Shown here: positions 42,758 to 53,800 of the stretch, piece after piece
How positions within the stretch are numbered: position 1 is the stretch's first letter
How the letters are laid out: the number at the start of each line of letters is the position of its first letter
NCBI GenBank assembly: GCA_034434835.1
Contig: DAOTXX010000071.1
Span: 62,001-126,000, forward strand
Source of the DNA: JBGLNJ01 sp034434835
GTDB lineage: Bacteria; Chloroflexota; Anaerolineae; Fen-1058
Length of the DNA stretch: 64,000 bases
Direction of reading: 5' to 3'
Notes under the pieces: generated by a model
Told to the model about the DNA's origin: nothing
Database searches by the model: none
The model's input: only the letters and a program-made list of their open reading frames with translations
Translations under genes and position numbers: made by a program

Positions 42758-45562
42758 ATGGGAAAACCAGTCAACGTGACGATAGATGGCAAAACGATCC
42801 AGGCGGAAGAAGGCCAGCCCATCCTCCAAGTAGCGCAGGCGGCGGGCCTTCGCATCCCCACGCTGTGCTATCACCGCGACCTGACGCCGACCGGCAACTG
42901 TCGCATCTGCGTGGTCGAGGTCGAAAAGCAGCGTTTTCTGCAAGCCGCGTGCGTCTTTCCCGTCGCAGAGGGGATGGTCGTGCACACGCACAGCGAGCGC
43001 GTGATCCGATCGCGCCAGCGGACGCTGGAGCTAATGCTGGCGAATCACCCGCAGGATTGTCTCGTCTGCGACCTGAGCGGAGACTGCGAGCTTCAAGACC
43101 TGGCCTATGAATACCAGGTGAGCGTGCCCGAATGGGGTGCCAAAGGGACGCGCTACAAGACCGATAGCGACCCGAATCCGTTCGTCCGGGTGGATTTCAA
43201 CAAGTGCATTCTGTGTCGGCGGTGTGTGTTGGCTTGCGCCGAGATTCAAGGCCGCGACGTGTGGGGCGTAGCCTATCGAGGTTTCGAAGAGCAGATCGTC
43301 GCGGGCGCTGGCGTGACGATGCTCGAAGCGCGCTGCGAATCCTGCGGCCAGTGCGCCGCTTACTGCCCCACCGGCGCGCTCAGCGATAAAATGTCGCATG
43401 GCCTGGGCCGGGCACACCAGATCAAAAAAGTCACCACAACCTGCACGTACTGCGGCGTGGGCTGCCAGTTCGACTTGAATGTGAAAAATGGTCGCGTCAT
43501 CCGCGTCACCTCGAACCCGAACGCGCCGGTCAATGGGATGGCACTGTGCGTCAAGGGCCGCTACGGGTACGACTTTATTCACCATCCTGACCGCCTGCTG
43601 AAACCGCGAGTCCGCAGATACCTCCTTGAAGATGGGATCAAGCCCCCAATCCGCGATCCGCAATCCGCAACACAAAATCCAAAATGGGACTGGGTGGAGG
43701 TAGATTGGGATACCGCGCTTGACCTTGTGGCAAAAAAGCTCCGCACGATGCGCGACACGTTTGGCGGCGACAGCATCGGCGTGCTGACTTCGGCCAAATG
43801 CACGAACGAAGAAAACTATCTCATGAACAAACTGGCGCGGCAGGTGCTGGGGACGAACAACATTGACCACTGCGCCCGTCTTTGACACAGCAGCACGGTG
43901 GTCGGTCTGGCCACATCGTTCGGTTCGGGCGCGATGTCGAACTCGATGAAGGATGTTGCGGAGCAAGCTGCTGCAATGTTGGTCATCGGGTCCAACACGA
44001 CGGAACAGCACCCGGTCTTTGGCACCATGATCCGTCGGGCGGTCAGGACGCGGGGCGTCAAGCTGGTGGTAGCCGATCCGCGCAAGATTGACCTGACCGA
44101 GTTTGCAGTCTTGCACCTGCAACACAAGCCGGGCACAGATGTTGCGCTGATCAATGGCTTGATGAACATCATCCTCGAAAAAGGCTGGGAGGACAAGGCG
44201 TTCATCGCCGGGCGCACCGAAGGCTTTGAAGAGTTCAAAGCGGTCGTCGAGCAATACACGCCGGACAGGGTCTCGGACATCACGGGCATTCCGGTCGAGC
44301 AGCTCTATCAGGCCGCCGAGATTCTGGCGACCCCTGCGGGCAAGCCGATGGCTGTGATTTGGGCGATGGGCATCACGCAGCATATCGTCGGTGTGCGCAA
44401 CGTGATGAGCCTGGCGAACCTGCAAATGCTGCTGGGCAACATGGGCATCCCCGGCGGCGGCGTCAACCCGCTGCGCGGACAGAACAATGTGCAAGGCGCG
44501 TGCGACATGGGCGGATTGCCCAATGTCTATCCGGCCTATCAACCGGTGACGAGCGAGGAAGCGCGCAAGAAATTCGAGGCTGCATGGGGCGCGCCGATGC
44601 CTGACAAGATTGGCATGACGGTCACCGAGATGATCCCCAGCATCCCGGAGGGCAAAATCAAGGCGCTGTATATCCTGGGCGAAGACCCGGTGATGAGCGA
44701 TCCGGATTCGAACCACGCCCGGCATTGCCTCGAGCAGTGCGAATTCATTGTACTGCAAGAGATCTTTCCATCCGAAACTTCGCCCTATGCCGATGTGCTC
44801 TTGCCCGGCGCGTCGTTTGCCGAAAAGACAGGCACTTTCACCAACACCGAGCGGCGCATCCAACTGGTGCGCAAGGCAATCGAACCGCCCGGCGAGGCGC
44901 GCGAGGACTGGCGCATCATCGCTGACATCGCCCGGCGCATCGAAAAGCGTCCGCAGGTGACCGAAGGGACGGCTCGCTACGCAGACTGGAATTACATCGG
45001 CCCGGCGCAAATCATGGCCGAGATCGCTGCGCTGGCGCCGAGCTATGCCGGCGTCAGCCACGAGCGACTCGAACGCGGCGAGACGTTCCAGTGGCCGGTC
45101 AAAGATGCCACGCACCCCGGCACACCGATCCTGCACGTCGGCAAGTTTGCGCGCGGGCTGGGCAAGTTCGCACCCATCGAACACATCCCGCCGGCCGAAT
45201 TGCCCGATGACGAATATCCGATGGTGCTCAACACAGGCCGCGTGTTGTATCACTGGCACGGCGGGGAGATGACTCGCCGCGCCCAGGGTCTGCTCGAGAT
45301 CTATCCCGCGCCGCTCATCGAGGTGAACAAAGAGGACGCGGCCAGACTGGGCCTGAATGGCCACAAGCGGGTGCGGGTCACTTCGCGGCGCGGCAGCATC
45401 GAAGCTGAAGCGTGGGTGACCGATCGCGTCCCGCCCGGCATGGTCTTTGCCAACTTTCATTTCCCGGCCGCGGCGGCCAACGAGTTGACCATCGCCGCGC
45501 TCGATCCGGTCGCCAAGATTCCCGAGTACAAAGTGTGCGCGGTCAAAGTGGAGCTGGCCTGA
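42758..45562 (+). CDS. fdhA: NAD-linked formate dehydrogenase alpha subunit (selenoprotein)
   Basis: A 934-residue enzyme read through an in-frame UGA (43883-43885) as selenocysteine: HCARL-Sec-HSSTV, the active-site motif of Sec-type FdhA/FdhF. Both sides are in one frame and both match the family. Domains in order: 2Fe-2S (CYHRDLTPTGNCRIC), the NuoG-like DCLVCDLSGDCELQDL, two 4Fe-4S clusters (CILCRRCVLAC, CESCGQCAAYC), the catalytic-subunit cluster (TCTYCGVGC) and the molybdopterin/tungstopterin domains. With NuoEF it interconverts formate and CO2 with NAD(H). The Sec insertion machinery is outside the window. Confidence 0.95.
43883..43914 (+). promoter_or_regulatory. Selenocysteine UGA and SECIS-like hairpin
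   Basis: The UGA is followed after 12 bases by a small stem GTGG/CCAC (43898-43901 with 43911-43914) with loop TCGGTCTGG. The GGTCT in the loop is the feature SelB recognises in the E. coli fdhF SECIS, at similar spacing. The stem is short but extends with neighbouring pairs. Confidence 0.75.
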
Positions 45563-45589
45563 CAAGGTGACACGGTGACCAGGTGACAT

Positions 45590-45979
45590 ATGGAAACACA
45601 AGACTCGAAACAGATTGAAGCCCGGTTGGACGAACTGGCAGAAGTCATCGCCGCCGAAGAATCGGCGCACGCGGACTATGAGGCCAGGCGCGCTGCGATC
45701 CTGGAAAAGGTCAAGGCAGAGTTGGATGCCCTCGACGCAGAATATGCGCCGCTGTTTGCCGCCGCCGCAGAGCGTCGGACGGCGCTGGAAGAAGCGATCA
45801 AGAACGATGTCCTGAACTGGGGTGCCAGCGTCAGGGGCAGCCAATGGCACGCGGTATACTATCGCGGTCGGGTCACCTGGGATACTCATGGTCTGGAGGT
45901 GTACGCGGCCGTTCATCCCGAAGTCAATGCGTTCCGCAAAGAAGGCGAGCCGACCGTCGTCCTGCGCGCGGTAAAATAA
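45590..45979 (+). CDS. Coiled-coil protein of unknown function
   Basis: A 129-residue protein. The first two thirds are a charged coiled coil (ARLDELAEVIAAEESAHADY, EKVKAELDALDAEYAPLF). The end is a short strand-rich domain, SQWHAVYYRGRVTWDTHGLE followed by AFRKEGEPTVVLRAVK. The build resembles host-nuclease-inhibitor (Gam-like) proteins; that is only a resemblance. Its last 24 bp recur at 46613-46636. Confidence 0.6.
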   Translation: METQDSKQIEARLDELAEVIAAEESAHADYEARRAAILEKVKAELDALDAEYAPLFAAAAERRTALEEAIKNDVLNWGASVRGSQWHAVYYRGRVTWDTHGLEVYAAVHPEVNAFRKEGEPTVVLRAVK

Positions 45980-46636
45980 ACCAAAGGTTCCAGCGGAGGC
46001 GGCTTCCACGCCGCTGTTGCGCGAGTTTCGCTTTTGAATGGGCGCCGGATCATGCCTGTGGCGACATGGTATAATGGGTCTGGAGGAGATCGGAAGATGA
46101 AAACCCATGAGTTAGTTATCGAGATGAAATTACTGGAACGCCGACTCACACTCTATGAGGAAAAATATGGCATTCTCAGCGAGGACTTTTATGCAGCGTT
46201 GATGTCGGGTCAACTTTCACGCTACGATGAGTACGACGAGACACGCAATGACTTTAGTCGCTGGAAAGGCATTTACGAGACCTGGCTGCGGCGCAAGCAA
46301 GCCTATTCAGAGCAAATCAAGCAGCATGACCTTGCAGAGATGATTCGTCTGCAGCCAGCTTTTCGACATATCCTCACCACAAGCATGTGCCACCCGACAT
46401 CAAGCGTCACCGCATTCCTGCGCCTGGCATAAGCTTCACTCAACCCAATCTCCTTTTTCTTATCAGTGAGATCGAGGAGCTGCTCAAGATGTAGGGGGAC
46501 GAGTCGCCGTGCCAGCCGCTTCGGAGGCTCGTGCCCACGGCCAGGCCCCTTGTCCTAGAGAATGAGCCTGACCTGGACACCACCGGTCTGACGCTGAAAC
46601 CAGCGGGCTGTGCGTCGTCCTGCGCGCGGTAAAATA
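45955..46636. repeat. Segment bounded by 24-bp direct repeats
   Basis: CGTCGTCCTGCGCGCGGTAAAATA occurs at 45955-45978 (end of the coiled-coil gene) and again at 46613-46636 just before mgtC. Near 46018-46050 there is also a decayed copy of the mgtC 3' end (GCGAGTTTCGCTTTTGAATG versus 47277-47296). The block between therefore looks like the product of a tandem duplication of a (coiled-coil gene plus mgtC) unit with later decay and insertion of the 46097 gene. Confidence 0.75.
46097..46432 (+). CDS. Small helical protein, possible orphan antitoxin
   Basis: A 111-residue protein beginning HELVIEMKLLERRLTLYEEK, then YGILSEDFYAALMSGQLSRY. Similar helical proteins precede DUF6516 or related toxins elsewhere, but no toxin follows here; the 46433-46612 stretch is non-coding. 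The C-terminal ~30 residues (MCHPTSSVTAFLRLA) look unrelated to the rest and may follow a frameshift. GGAGGAGAT and a TATAAT (46070-46075) stand upstream. Confidence 0.5.
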   Translation: MKTHELVIEMKLLERRLTLYEEKYGILSEDFYAALMSGQLSRYDEYDETRNDFSRWKGIYETWLRRKQAYSEQIKQHDLAEMIRLQPAFRHILTTSMCHPTSSVTAFLRLA

Positions 46637-46659
46637 GGTTGATCTCAACAGGAGAGCCA

Positions 46660-47292
46660 ATGACCATCTTGCCAGAAGACATGCTCAAGGTGCTCGTGGC
46701 TGTGCTGATCGGCGGGCTGATCGGCGCGGAGCGCGAGTTTCATGACAAGGCGGCCGGCTTTCGCACGATCATTTTCATCTGCGTCGGGGCCACGCTGTTT
46801 ACCATCTTTTCGCACAAGATCGGGGGCGAGGGCGATACGGCCCGCATCGCCGCCAATATCGTCAGCGGGGTAGGCTTTCTGGGCGCAGGCGTGATCCTCC
46901 GCGACGCCGGACGGATCATTGGGTTGACGACCGCTTCAACGATCTGGTTGACGGCGGCGTTGGGTATGGGGATCGGCAGCGGGCACTATGGATTTGCCGC
47001 CGCCGCCACCGGCATCATGTTGATCGTCTTGTGGTTCTTTCCCTGGATCGAGGAACGGATTGACGCAATCCGCGATGAATAAACGTACGAGGTGGTGTGC
47101 TCCCGGCCCGACGAGTTTGAGCGCATCGAGGCGGCGTTCAGGCAATGTGGATTGCGCGTACGTTCTCGCAAACAGGTCAAATCCGAAGCCTGCGTGACCT
47201 GCACGTGGCAGGCGAGCGGCTCGCCCCAAAACCACGACCGCCTCGTCCAGACGCTGATGTCGGATGCCGACGTGCGCGAGTTTCACTTTTGA
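46660..47292 (+). pseudogene. mgtC: MgtC-family membrane protein split by an in-frame stop
   Basis: The N-terminal part (140 residues) is the MgtC membrane domain: IGGLIGAEREFHDKAAGFRT, then VSGVGFLGAGVILRD and GLTTASTIWLTAALGMGIG. TAA at 47080-47082 follows DAIRDE. The same frame then continues at once with the C-terminal ACT-like domain (TYEVVCSRPDEFERIEAAF through DADVREFHF) to TGA 47292. A single base change explains the stop. Either the membrane domain works alone or the gene is inactive. ATG 46660 has AGGAGA upstream. Confidence 0.8.
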
Positions 47293-47868
47293 ATGAACGC
47301 CGGGCAACACGCACGACGACCGAGCATCATTGGCGCGACATGATGCCGGACAAACCAAGATTCCCATCATAGATATCGTTCCTGACTTGACATCGCCTGG
47401 CTGGCGCCGAAACGAGCGGGCTATGAGGTCGTCACCCCTGAGCCGCTCTCCTACCAGAGGCATCAGCTCGATGTTTACGTTTGCACGGTCGGCAGCGGAA
47501 CAACCTCCATCATCCAACTCGCCGACTGGCTAACCAAGACCTTTCCCCACTTTGGCGTAGCCCGATCCTGCATACTTTTTGCCTATTGCCAAGTCAACCG
47601 AACTGTGATATGCCATAGGCATGGCCGGTTGTTATAGTGTTGTAATGCTCTTGAAAGCATCTTGCAAACCTGACCCTCTGTTATTCGTGGTATTCTAGCC
47701 TCAAGTATTGAATCGTCGGGCCTGGCAAAAGCGACCGTCGGTTTGAGCATCTATCATCTACCGCCGCCCACAACTCCTCGTCACACGGCCGGCGCGGTTT
47801 TCTATGCGTCCGCACCGGTTCAAACCCGTTGAACCGGTAGGACGAGTCTTTGATCGAGGAGAGCTATC
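47293..47868. other. Intergenic region with a decayed ORF and a structured leader
   Basis: There is no intact gene. A frame at 47386-47637 lacks a start but reads like protein (LAPKRAGYEVVTPEPL, QLDVYVCTVGSGTTSIIQLA), probably a remnant of unknown origin. At 47815-47837 a perfect 9-bp hairpin, CCGGTTCAA / TTGAACCGG, with loop ACCCG stands 31 bp before the adhesin start, and CTCGTC (47777-47782) can pair with GACGAG (47841-47846). This may be a folded 5' leader. Confidence 0.5.
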
Positions 47869-50800
47869 ATGATACGTTATGCTTCATCCACGTCTCAGCA
47901 GGTTGCCTCGGCTCCAGCCCTTTCGCCACGCTTGTCTTTTGCAACCAGCGCGCGGGTCACCCTGACAGTCGCACTGCCTCTAGTCCTCATTTTGCTGATG
48001 CTGATCGCTTTGGCTCCGGGCCGGCTGGCTCCGGCCAGCGCGGCCGGGACGATCCGCTACGTCGCGCCCGGCGGGGGGTGTGGCGGCGCAATGCCCTGTT
48101 ACAGCACGGTACAGGCTGCTGTGAACGCGGCGCAAGCCGGTGACGAAATCCGTGTAGCGCAAGGCACATACACAGACGTTCAGTCGATCGGCGCCTTGAC
48201 GCAGGTCGTCTATCTCTCCGTTTCGCTCACGCTGCGGGGTGGGTATGCCACCTCGGACTGGGCGAACTATTACTTCACTCGCCCCACCATCCTCGACGCG
48301 CGCGGGCTGGGGCGGGTGATCTATGTGACAAGCACTGTCACAGCGACCATCGAGGGCTTTAGCCTCACAGGCGGGTCGGCATTCCAGGGCGGCGGCCTCT
48401 ATATTGCCGGCGGCAACACGCTCATCCAAAACAACAAAATCTATGGTAACAGCGCCCCTATCACCAATAGCAAGGGCGGTGGCATCTATGTTGCCGGCGG
48501 CTCTCCCACACTGCGGAGTAATACCATTTTCAGCAACGCGGCGGCAGCATTTGGAGGCGGTGTGGCTGTCGAGGGGGGAGCGGCGCTGATTGAAAGCAAC
48601 ATTATCTACAGCAACACCACGACAAGCACAGCGAGTGTTGATGTCGGAGGCGGAGGTATCTTTGTCGACTCCCTGTCCAGTTCCCCAACGATTCGCGGGA
48701 ACACTATCTATAGTAATACTGCCAGCGTGGCTAGCGGAGGCGGCATCCACATCTGGCATGGCCCCCAGTTGGTGACCGTGGAACAGAACGAGGTTCGCCA
48801 CAATAACGCGAGCCGCGGCGGTGGCGTCTATATCCGCGAGGGCGGCCATGTGGTTAGAAACAATCTTGTTTACAGCAACACGGCCGAGAGCGGCTATGGT
48901 GGCGGTGGATTCTATCTTCGACAAACCAATGCGACGGCTGAAAACAACACCTTGTCTGGCAACACCAATGATGGCATCTATATCGAGATTGGCTCGCCTG
49001 CTGGTTATCCCACCCTGCGAAACAATGTCGTGGTCAGTAACACCCGCTATGGCGTCAATGCCACTGGCAGCATCAGCGTGACCTACTCTGCGGTCTGGGG
49101 CAATACGACCAGCAATTTCGGCGGTTCCGCCGTCGCCGCCACAGGCACAATCACCCAGGACCCACTCTTGACTTCAGACTTTCGTCTCCAGCCCGGCTCG
49201 CCGGCCATTGATGCGGCTGATCCCAACAATTATCCCGCCAACGACTATGCCGGCCGCGCGCGCCCGTTCGGCGCCCGCGCCGACATGGGCGCATACGAAT
49301 ACTATGCCGGCAACTGCTTTGCCCGCCTGAACAACGGCCAGGTGTACACGACGGTTCAGGCGGCGGTGGAGGCTTCTACACTGCCCACTGATGTGATCCG
49401 CGTGGCAGGCGTCTGCACAGGCATCCAGGCAATGGCAGACGGCGGACAGACAGTGACCCAGACCGTTTATCTCTCCAAGCCACTCACCTTGCGTGGTGGT
49501 TATGCCGAGACGTATTGGACGGCCCCGATCACCCGGACGATCCTGGACACGCAGGGGTTGGGACGAGTCGTCTATATCACCGGCACCTCGGCGATCACGG
49601 TGGATGGCTTTGTGATCCGGGGCGGGGATGCCTCCACTGGCGGCGGCAGCGCAGGCGGCGGTCTGTACGTCGCCGCACCATTCAGCCCGACGATTCAGAA
49701 TGTGATCGCCTACAGTAACACGGCGACCTACGGCGGCGGTTTCGCCTCAGCAGGCGGCAACCCGCGCCTGTTCCACAACACTTTTGTCGCCAACACGGCG
49801 ACCAGCGGCGGCGGGCTGTACCTGGCCAACGGCGCGTCGGTCGTCCGCAGCACGATCGTCGTCAGCAATGCCGGGGGCGGCATCTGGGCCACGTCCGGCT
49901 ACACGCCCAACCTGGACTATAACCTCGTGTGGAGCAATCCTGGCGGCGATTATTTGATGGGGGCCATTGCGGGCGCCCACGATATTTCTGCCGACCCGCG
50001 CTTTAGCGACTTGGCCGGGCGCGATTTCCACCTGCGGGTGGATTCGCCAGCCCTGCACGCCGCCGATCCCAACTCGACGCTGAGCATGGACCTGGAAGGC
50101 GATGCCCGACCGCTCGGCCGCCAGTCCGACATCGGTGCGGACGAGGCTACGCCGTATCCGAACGCCACGCTTTCCGGCGCGCCCAACAGCCCGAGCCGGG
50201 GCGTGCTGGGGCAGATCATCGTTTACACGCACACGCTGACCAACAACGGCACGCTGATCAGCGACACATTCGATCTGAGCCACACGCTGACCGTCTACGG
50301 GCCGCCGACCAATTGGAGCATCGAGTACGTCACGCTGCCGGTGACGCTGATGCGAGACGAGAGCCGCGACATCACCGTCAGCGTCCGTGTGGGGGATGGC
50401 ATCAGCGATACGTACGCCGTCGTCACGCTCACGGCCACCTCGCGGACGAATCCCAACGCTTACGCGCAGGCCAATAACCAGACCCTGGTCAACTGGACGC
50501 CGGGCGTGACGCTGATGCCCGTGACGGCGACGCTGCACGTCAACCCTGGCGCTACAGTGACGGTGCCCCACACACTGAGGAACACGGGCAACTTTACGGA
50601 TGCCTTTACGATCACGTGGAGTCGGAGACCGAACTGGCAAGGGATCGTGGTCGGGGTGATGCCCCCCTCGTCGGTGATCACGCTGGGGCCGTTCGCCCAG
50701 ACCACGCTCTGGATTCAGACGGCGGTGACGGACACAATGCCGGGCGGATTGACCGAGACCGTGTTCCTGACCGCCACCAGCGGACTGGTGCCTGGCCTGC

Positions 50801-53800
50801 GCGCCAGGTTGACCGACACGTTCGAGGTGGACTTTACCCCCGGCCCACGCTACGTGGCGACGGGGGGCAACAACACGCTGAACAACTGTCACGTCAGCAG
50901 TCTCCCTTGCCGCACGATTGCTTACGCGGTGGATCAGGCAGCCAACGGCGATGTGGTCAAGGTCGCGGCCGGCACCTATCACGAGCACGATCTCATCTTG
51001 AACAAGACCATCATCTTGCGCGGCGGCTATACCACCGGCAACTGGCAAGATTTCAGGCCCAAGGCCAACCCGACCATCATCAACGCGCAAGGCCTGGGGC
51101 GGGTGCTGTACATTTTCGGCAATCCCACCATCGAAGGGTTCACGCTGCAAGGCGGCTGGACGGCCGGCTCCGGCGGCGGCGTCTACGTGGACGTGGGCGA
51201 GCCGATCCTGCGGCAGAACACGATCGTCAGCAATACGGCCGGCGCGTATGGCGGCGGCGTCTATATCGGCAGCGGGTCTGGGAGGACAGTCTGGCTTGAG
51301 CGAAACACGCTGGCTTTCAACACCGCCCAGCGGGGCGGCGGTTTGGCCAGCATCTCTGGCGATCCACGCTTTTGGAATAACCTGGTGTACCGGAACACGG
51401 CCAGCGCCGAGGGCGGCGGCGTGTACGTCTCTGCCCATAGCCCGCTCATCTGGCACAACACGATCTTTAGCAACACCGCCAATCTGGGCGGCGGCCTCTA
51501 CCTTTTCGGCGGGACGCCGATGGTGAGCAACACGCTCGTCATCAGCAACAGCGCGGCGATCAGTGCCGGAGGCATCTACAGCCAGACGGCCGGCGCTGTA
51601 GTGGGCTATAACGACGTGTGGGGCAACCTCAACGGCAACTATGCAGGCATGACCCCCGGCCCCAACGACATGGTCGCCGATCCGCTCTTTGCAAACCCGA
51701 TCAGCTACAATCTGCGCTTGCTGAGCATCTCGCCCGTGATCGGTCGGGCGCAGCCCAGCCTGGTGAGCGATGACTATTGGGGCAACCCGCGCCCGGTGCC
51801 GGAGGGCGGCCTGCCGGACATTGGCGCGGACGAGTACATGCGGGCTGGCCTGGCGATCGCGCCGAACTATACCGCCACCGCCACGCCAGGGCAGATCGTG
51901 ACCTTTACGCACGTCCTGACCAACAGCGGCGATTACACCGACACGGTCCTCCTCACGGCGAGCAACAGCCAGGGCTGGGGGTTCATCCTCCGACCGCCGC
52001 CCACGCTGACGCTGGGCTTGAACATGACCGGCACGATCACCACGACCTTTATGGTCCCGGCCGGCACGCTCAGCAACACAGTGAACACGACCTTCATCAC
52101 CGCCACGTCCGGGAACGACGACGAGTATTGGGTGACGGCGATCAACACGACCACCGTCGGATTGGGCCTGGGCGTCTCGCTGGAACCCGATCGCACCGGG
52201 CTGATGCAATCCAGCGATCCGTATATCGTCTATACCCACACCCTGATGAACGTGGGCAACTATACCGACACGTTTACTTTGCAGTATCGGCACAGCACGA
52301 CATGGACGGTAGCGCTTGCGCCGCAGGTGGTCACGTTGAGGGGCGGCATGACGACGACGGTGCAGGTCACGGTCACGCCGCTGGGCGTCAGCCCCGGCGT
52401 GCTGGGCGTAGATATCCTCGTCATCACCGCCACCTCCCAGATCAGCTCGAGCGTGTTCGACCTGGTCACCGACACGACCTTTGTCAACCGGACCTTTGGC
52501 GTGACGCTGGCGCCGCCTCGAGAGGGCATCGGCTGGCCTGGGCAACAGGTGGTCTATACGCACACGTTGACCAACCTCGGCAACTATACGGACACTTTTA
52601 ACTTGAGCAGCTTGTACACCTATACGCCCGCCTTCCCTGGGCAAAGTTGGGGCGTCCTGCTCAACCCCTACCAGGTGACCGTCGGCGGCGGAGCCACGCG
52701 CACGATCACGGTCACGGTCAGCATCCCCTCTCGCACGCTCAGCGATACGGCCGTCTTTAGCGGCACCGTCGCCCGATCTTGGACCACGGCGACCAACCTG
52801 TTCACGACCGATGTTCGCGCCGGCGTCATGGAGACGACCACAGTCGGGCACAAGGTTGATTTCATACTTTACAGCGATACCGGGTGCGCTCAGGCTTTCG
52901 GGGCCTCGGCGATAACGGTAACATTCGGAAACTTTGTGACCAACACTGGTAACTATACCGATAGCTTTGTCGTCACCGCGACCAGCACAAGCGGATACCG
53001 GGTCGAGGTCTATCCAACAACCACGCCATCCGTGGGACCCAACACGGGCGCGTGGATTGATGTCATTGTGTATGATATACCTTCTTCCCGCACCAGCGAA
53101 ACCGTTATCGTGACCGCAACTTCGGTGGCCAGCAGCACGGTCCAACGGACGGCTACGGATATAGCCTACTTGAACTTTACACGTCGTTTGGAGTGGCAGC
53201 CCGGGTTCAACTGGGCCATCGTCTCTGCGCTGGGCAATATCCCTGCGGTGTACACGCATACGCTGTATTACACCAGCACAGAGATGGGCAGTCGACAAAT
53301 AACGCTGACCGCTGCGTCGGCCCCGCCGCCGGTGGGGTTGGGTTGGCCGGCCAGCGTCGAGCCGACGCAGGTATCCATGTCTCCGGGGGATAGCGTGCCG
53401 GTCACCGTCACCGTGCAGGTTCCTTCCGCCGCACTCGACGCCGACGAGCTCACACTGGCGACGGCGGACATTTTGTATTCGTCGTGTGATGCCGAGATAG
53501 CCGACGAATGGACGGCTGTTCGCCGACCGGCTGTCTTGCTCTATCCCGACCAGAGCGGCAGCGCCGCGCCGGGCAGCGTCATCACCTACATGCACACCTT
53601 GAGCAACGCCGGCGGCCTGACCGATAGTTACACGCTCACCTGGTCCACGCCCAGCCCGGGCTGGCAGGTTTCGGTCGAACCCAGCCTGGTCAACAATCTA
53701 TGGCCGCACACAGGCGTGTCCGTCATCGCCACGATCACTGTGCCGACCGCATTGTTGAGCGGAACGGTAGAGACGCTGGTCATCACGGCGACTTCACATT

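Noticed and set aside
43883..43885. Nonsense mutation or gene split in fdhA
   Set aside because: The UGA sits at the exact Sec position of the family, the frame continues and a SECIS-like loop follows.
43031..46108. 1025-residue minus-strand open frame
   Set aside because: It lies opposite fdhA and its translation is arginine/histidine-rich low-complexity sequence. It is the antisense of a high-GC gene with clear domains.
49747..53595. 1282-residue minus-strand open frame
   Set aside because: It is antisense to the adhesin, with arginine- and histidine-rich composition and no domain.
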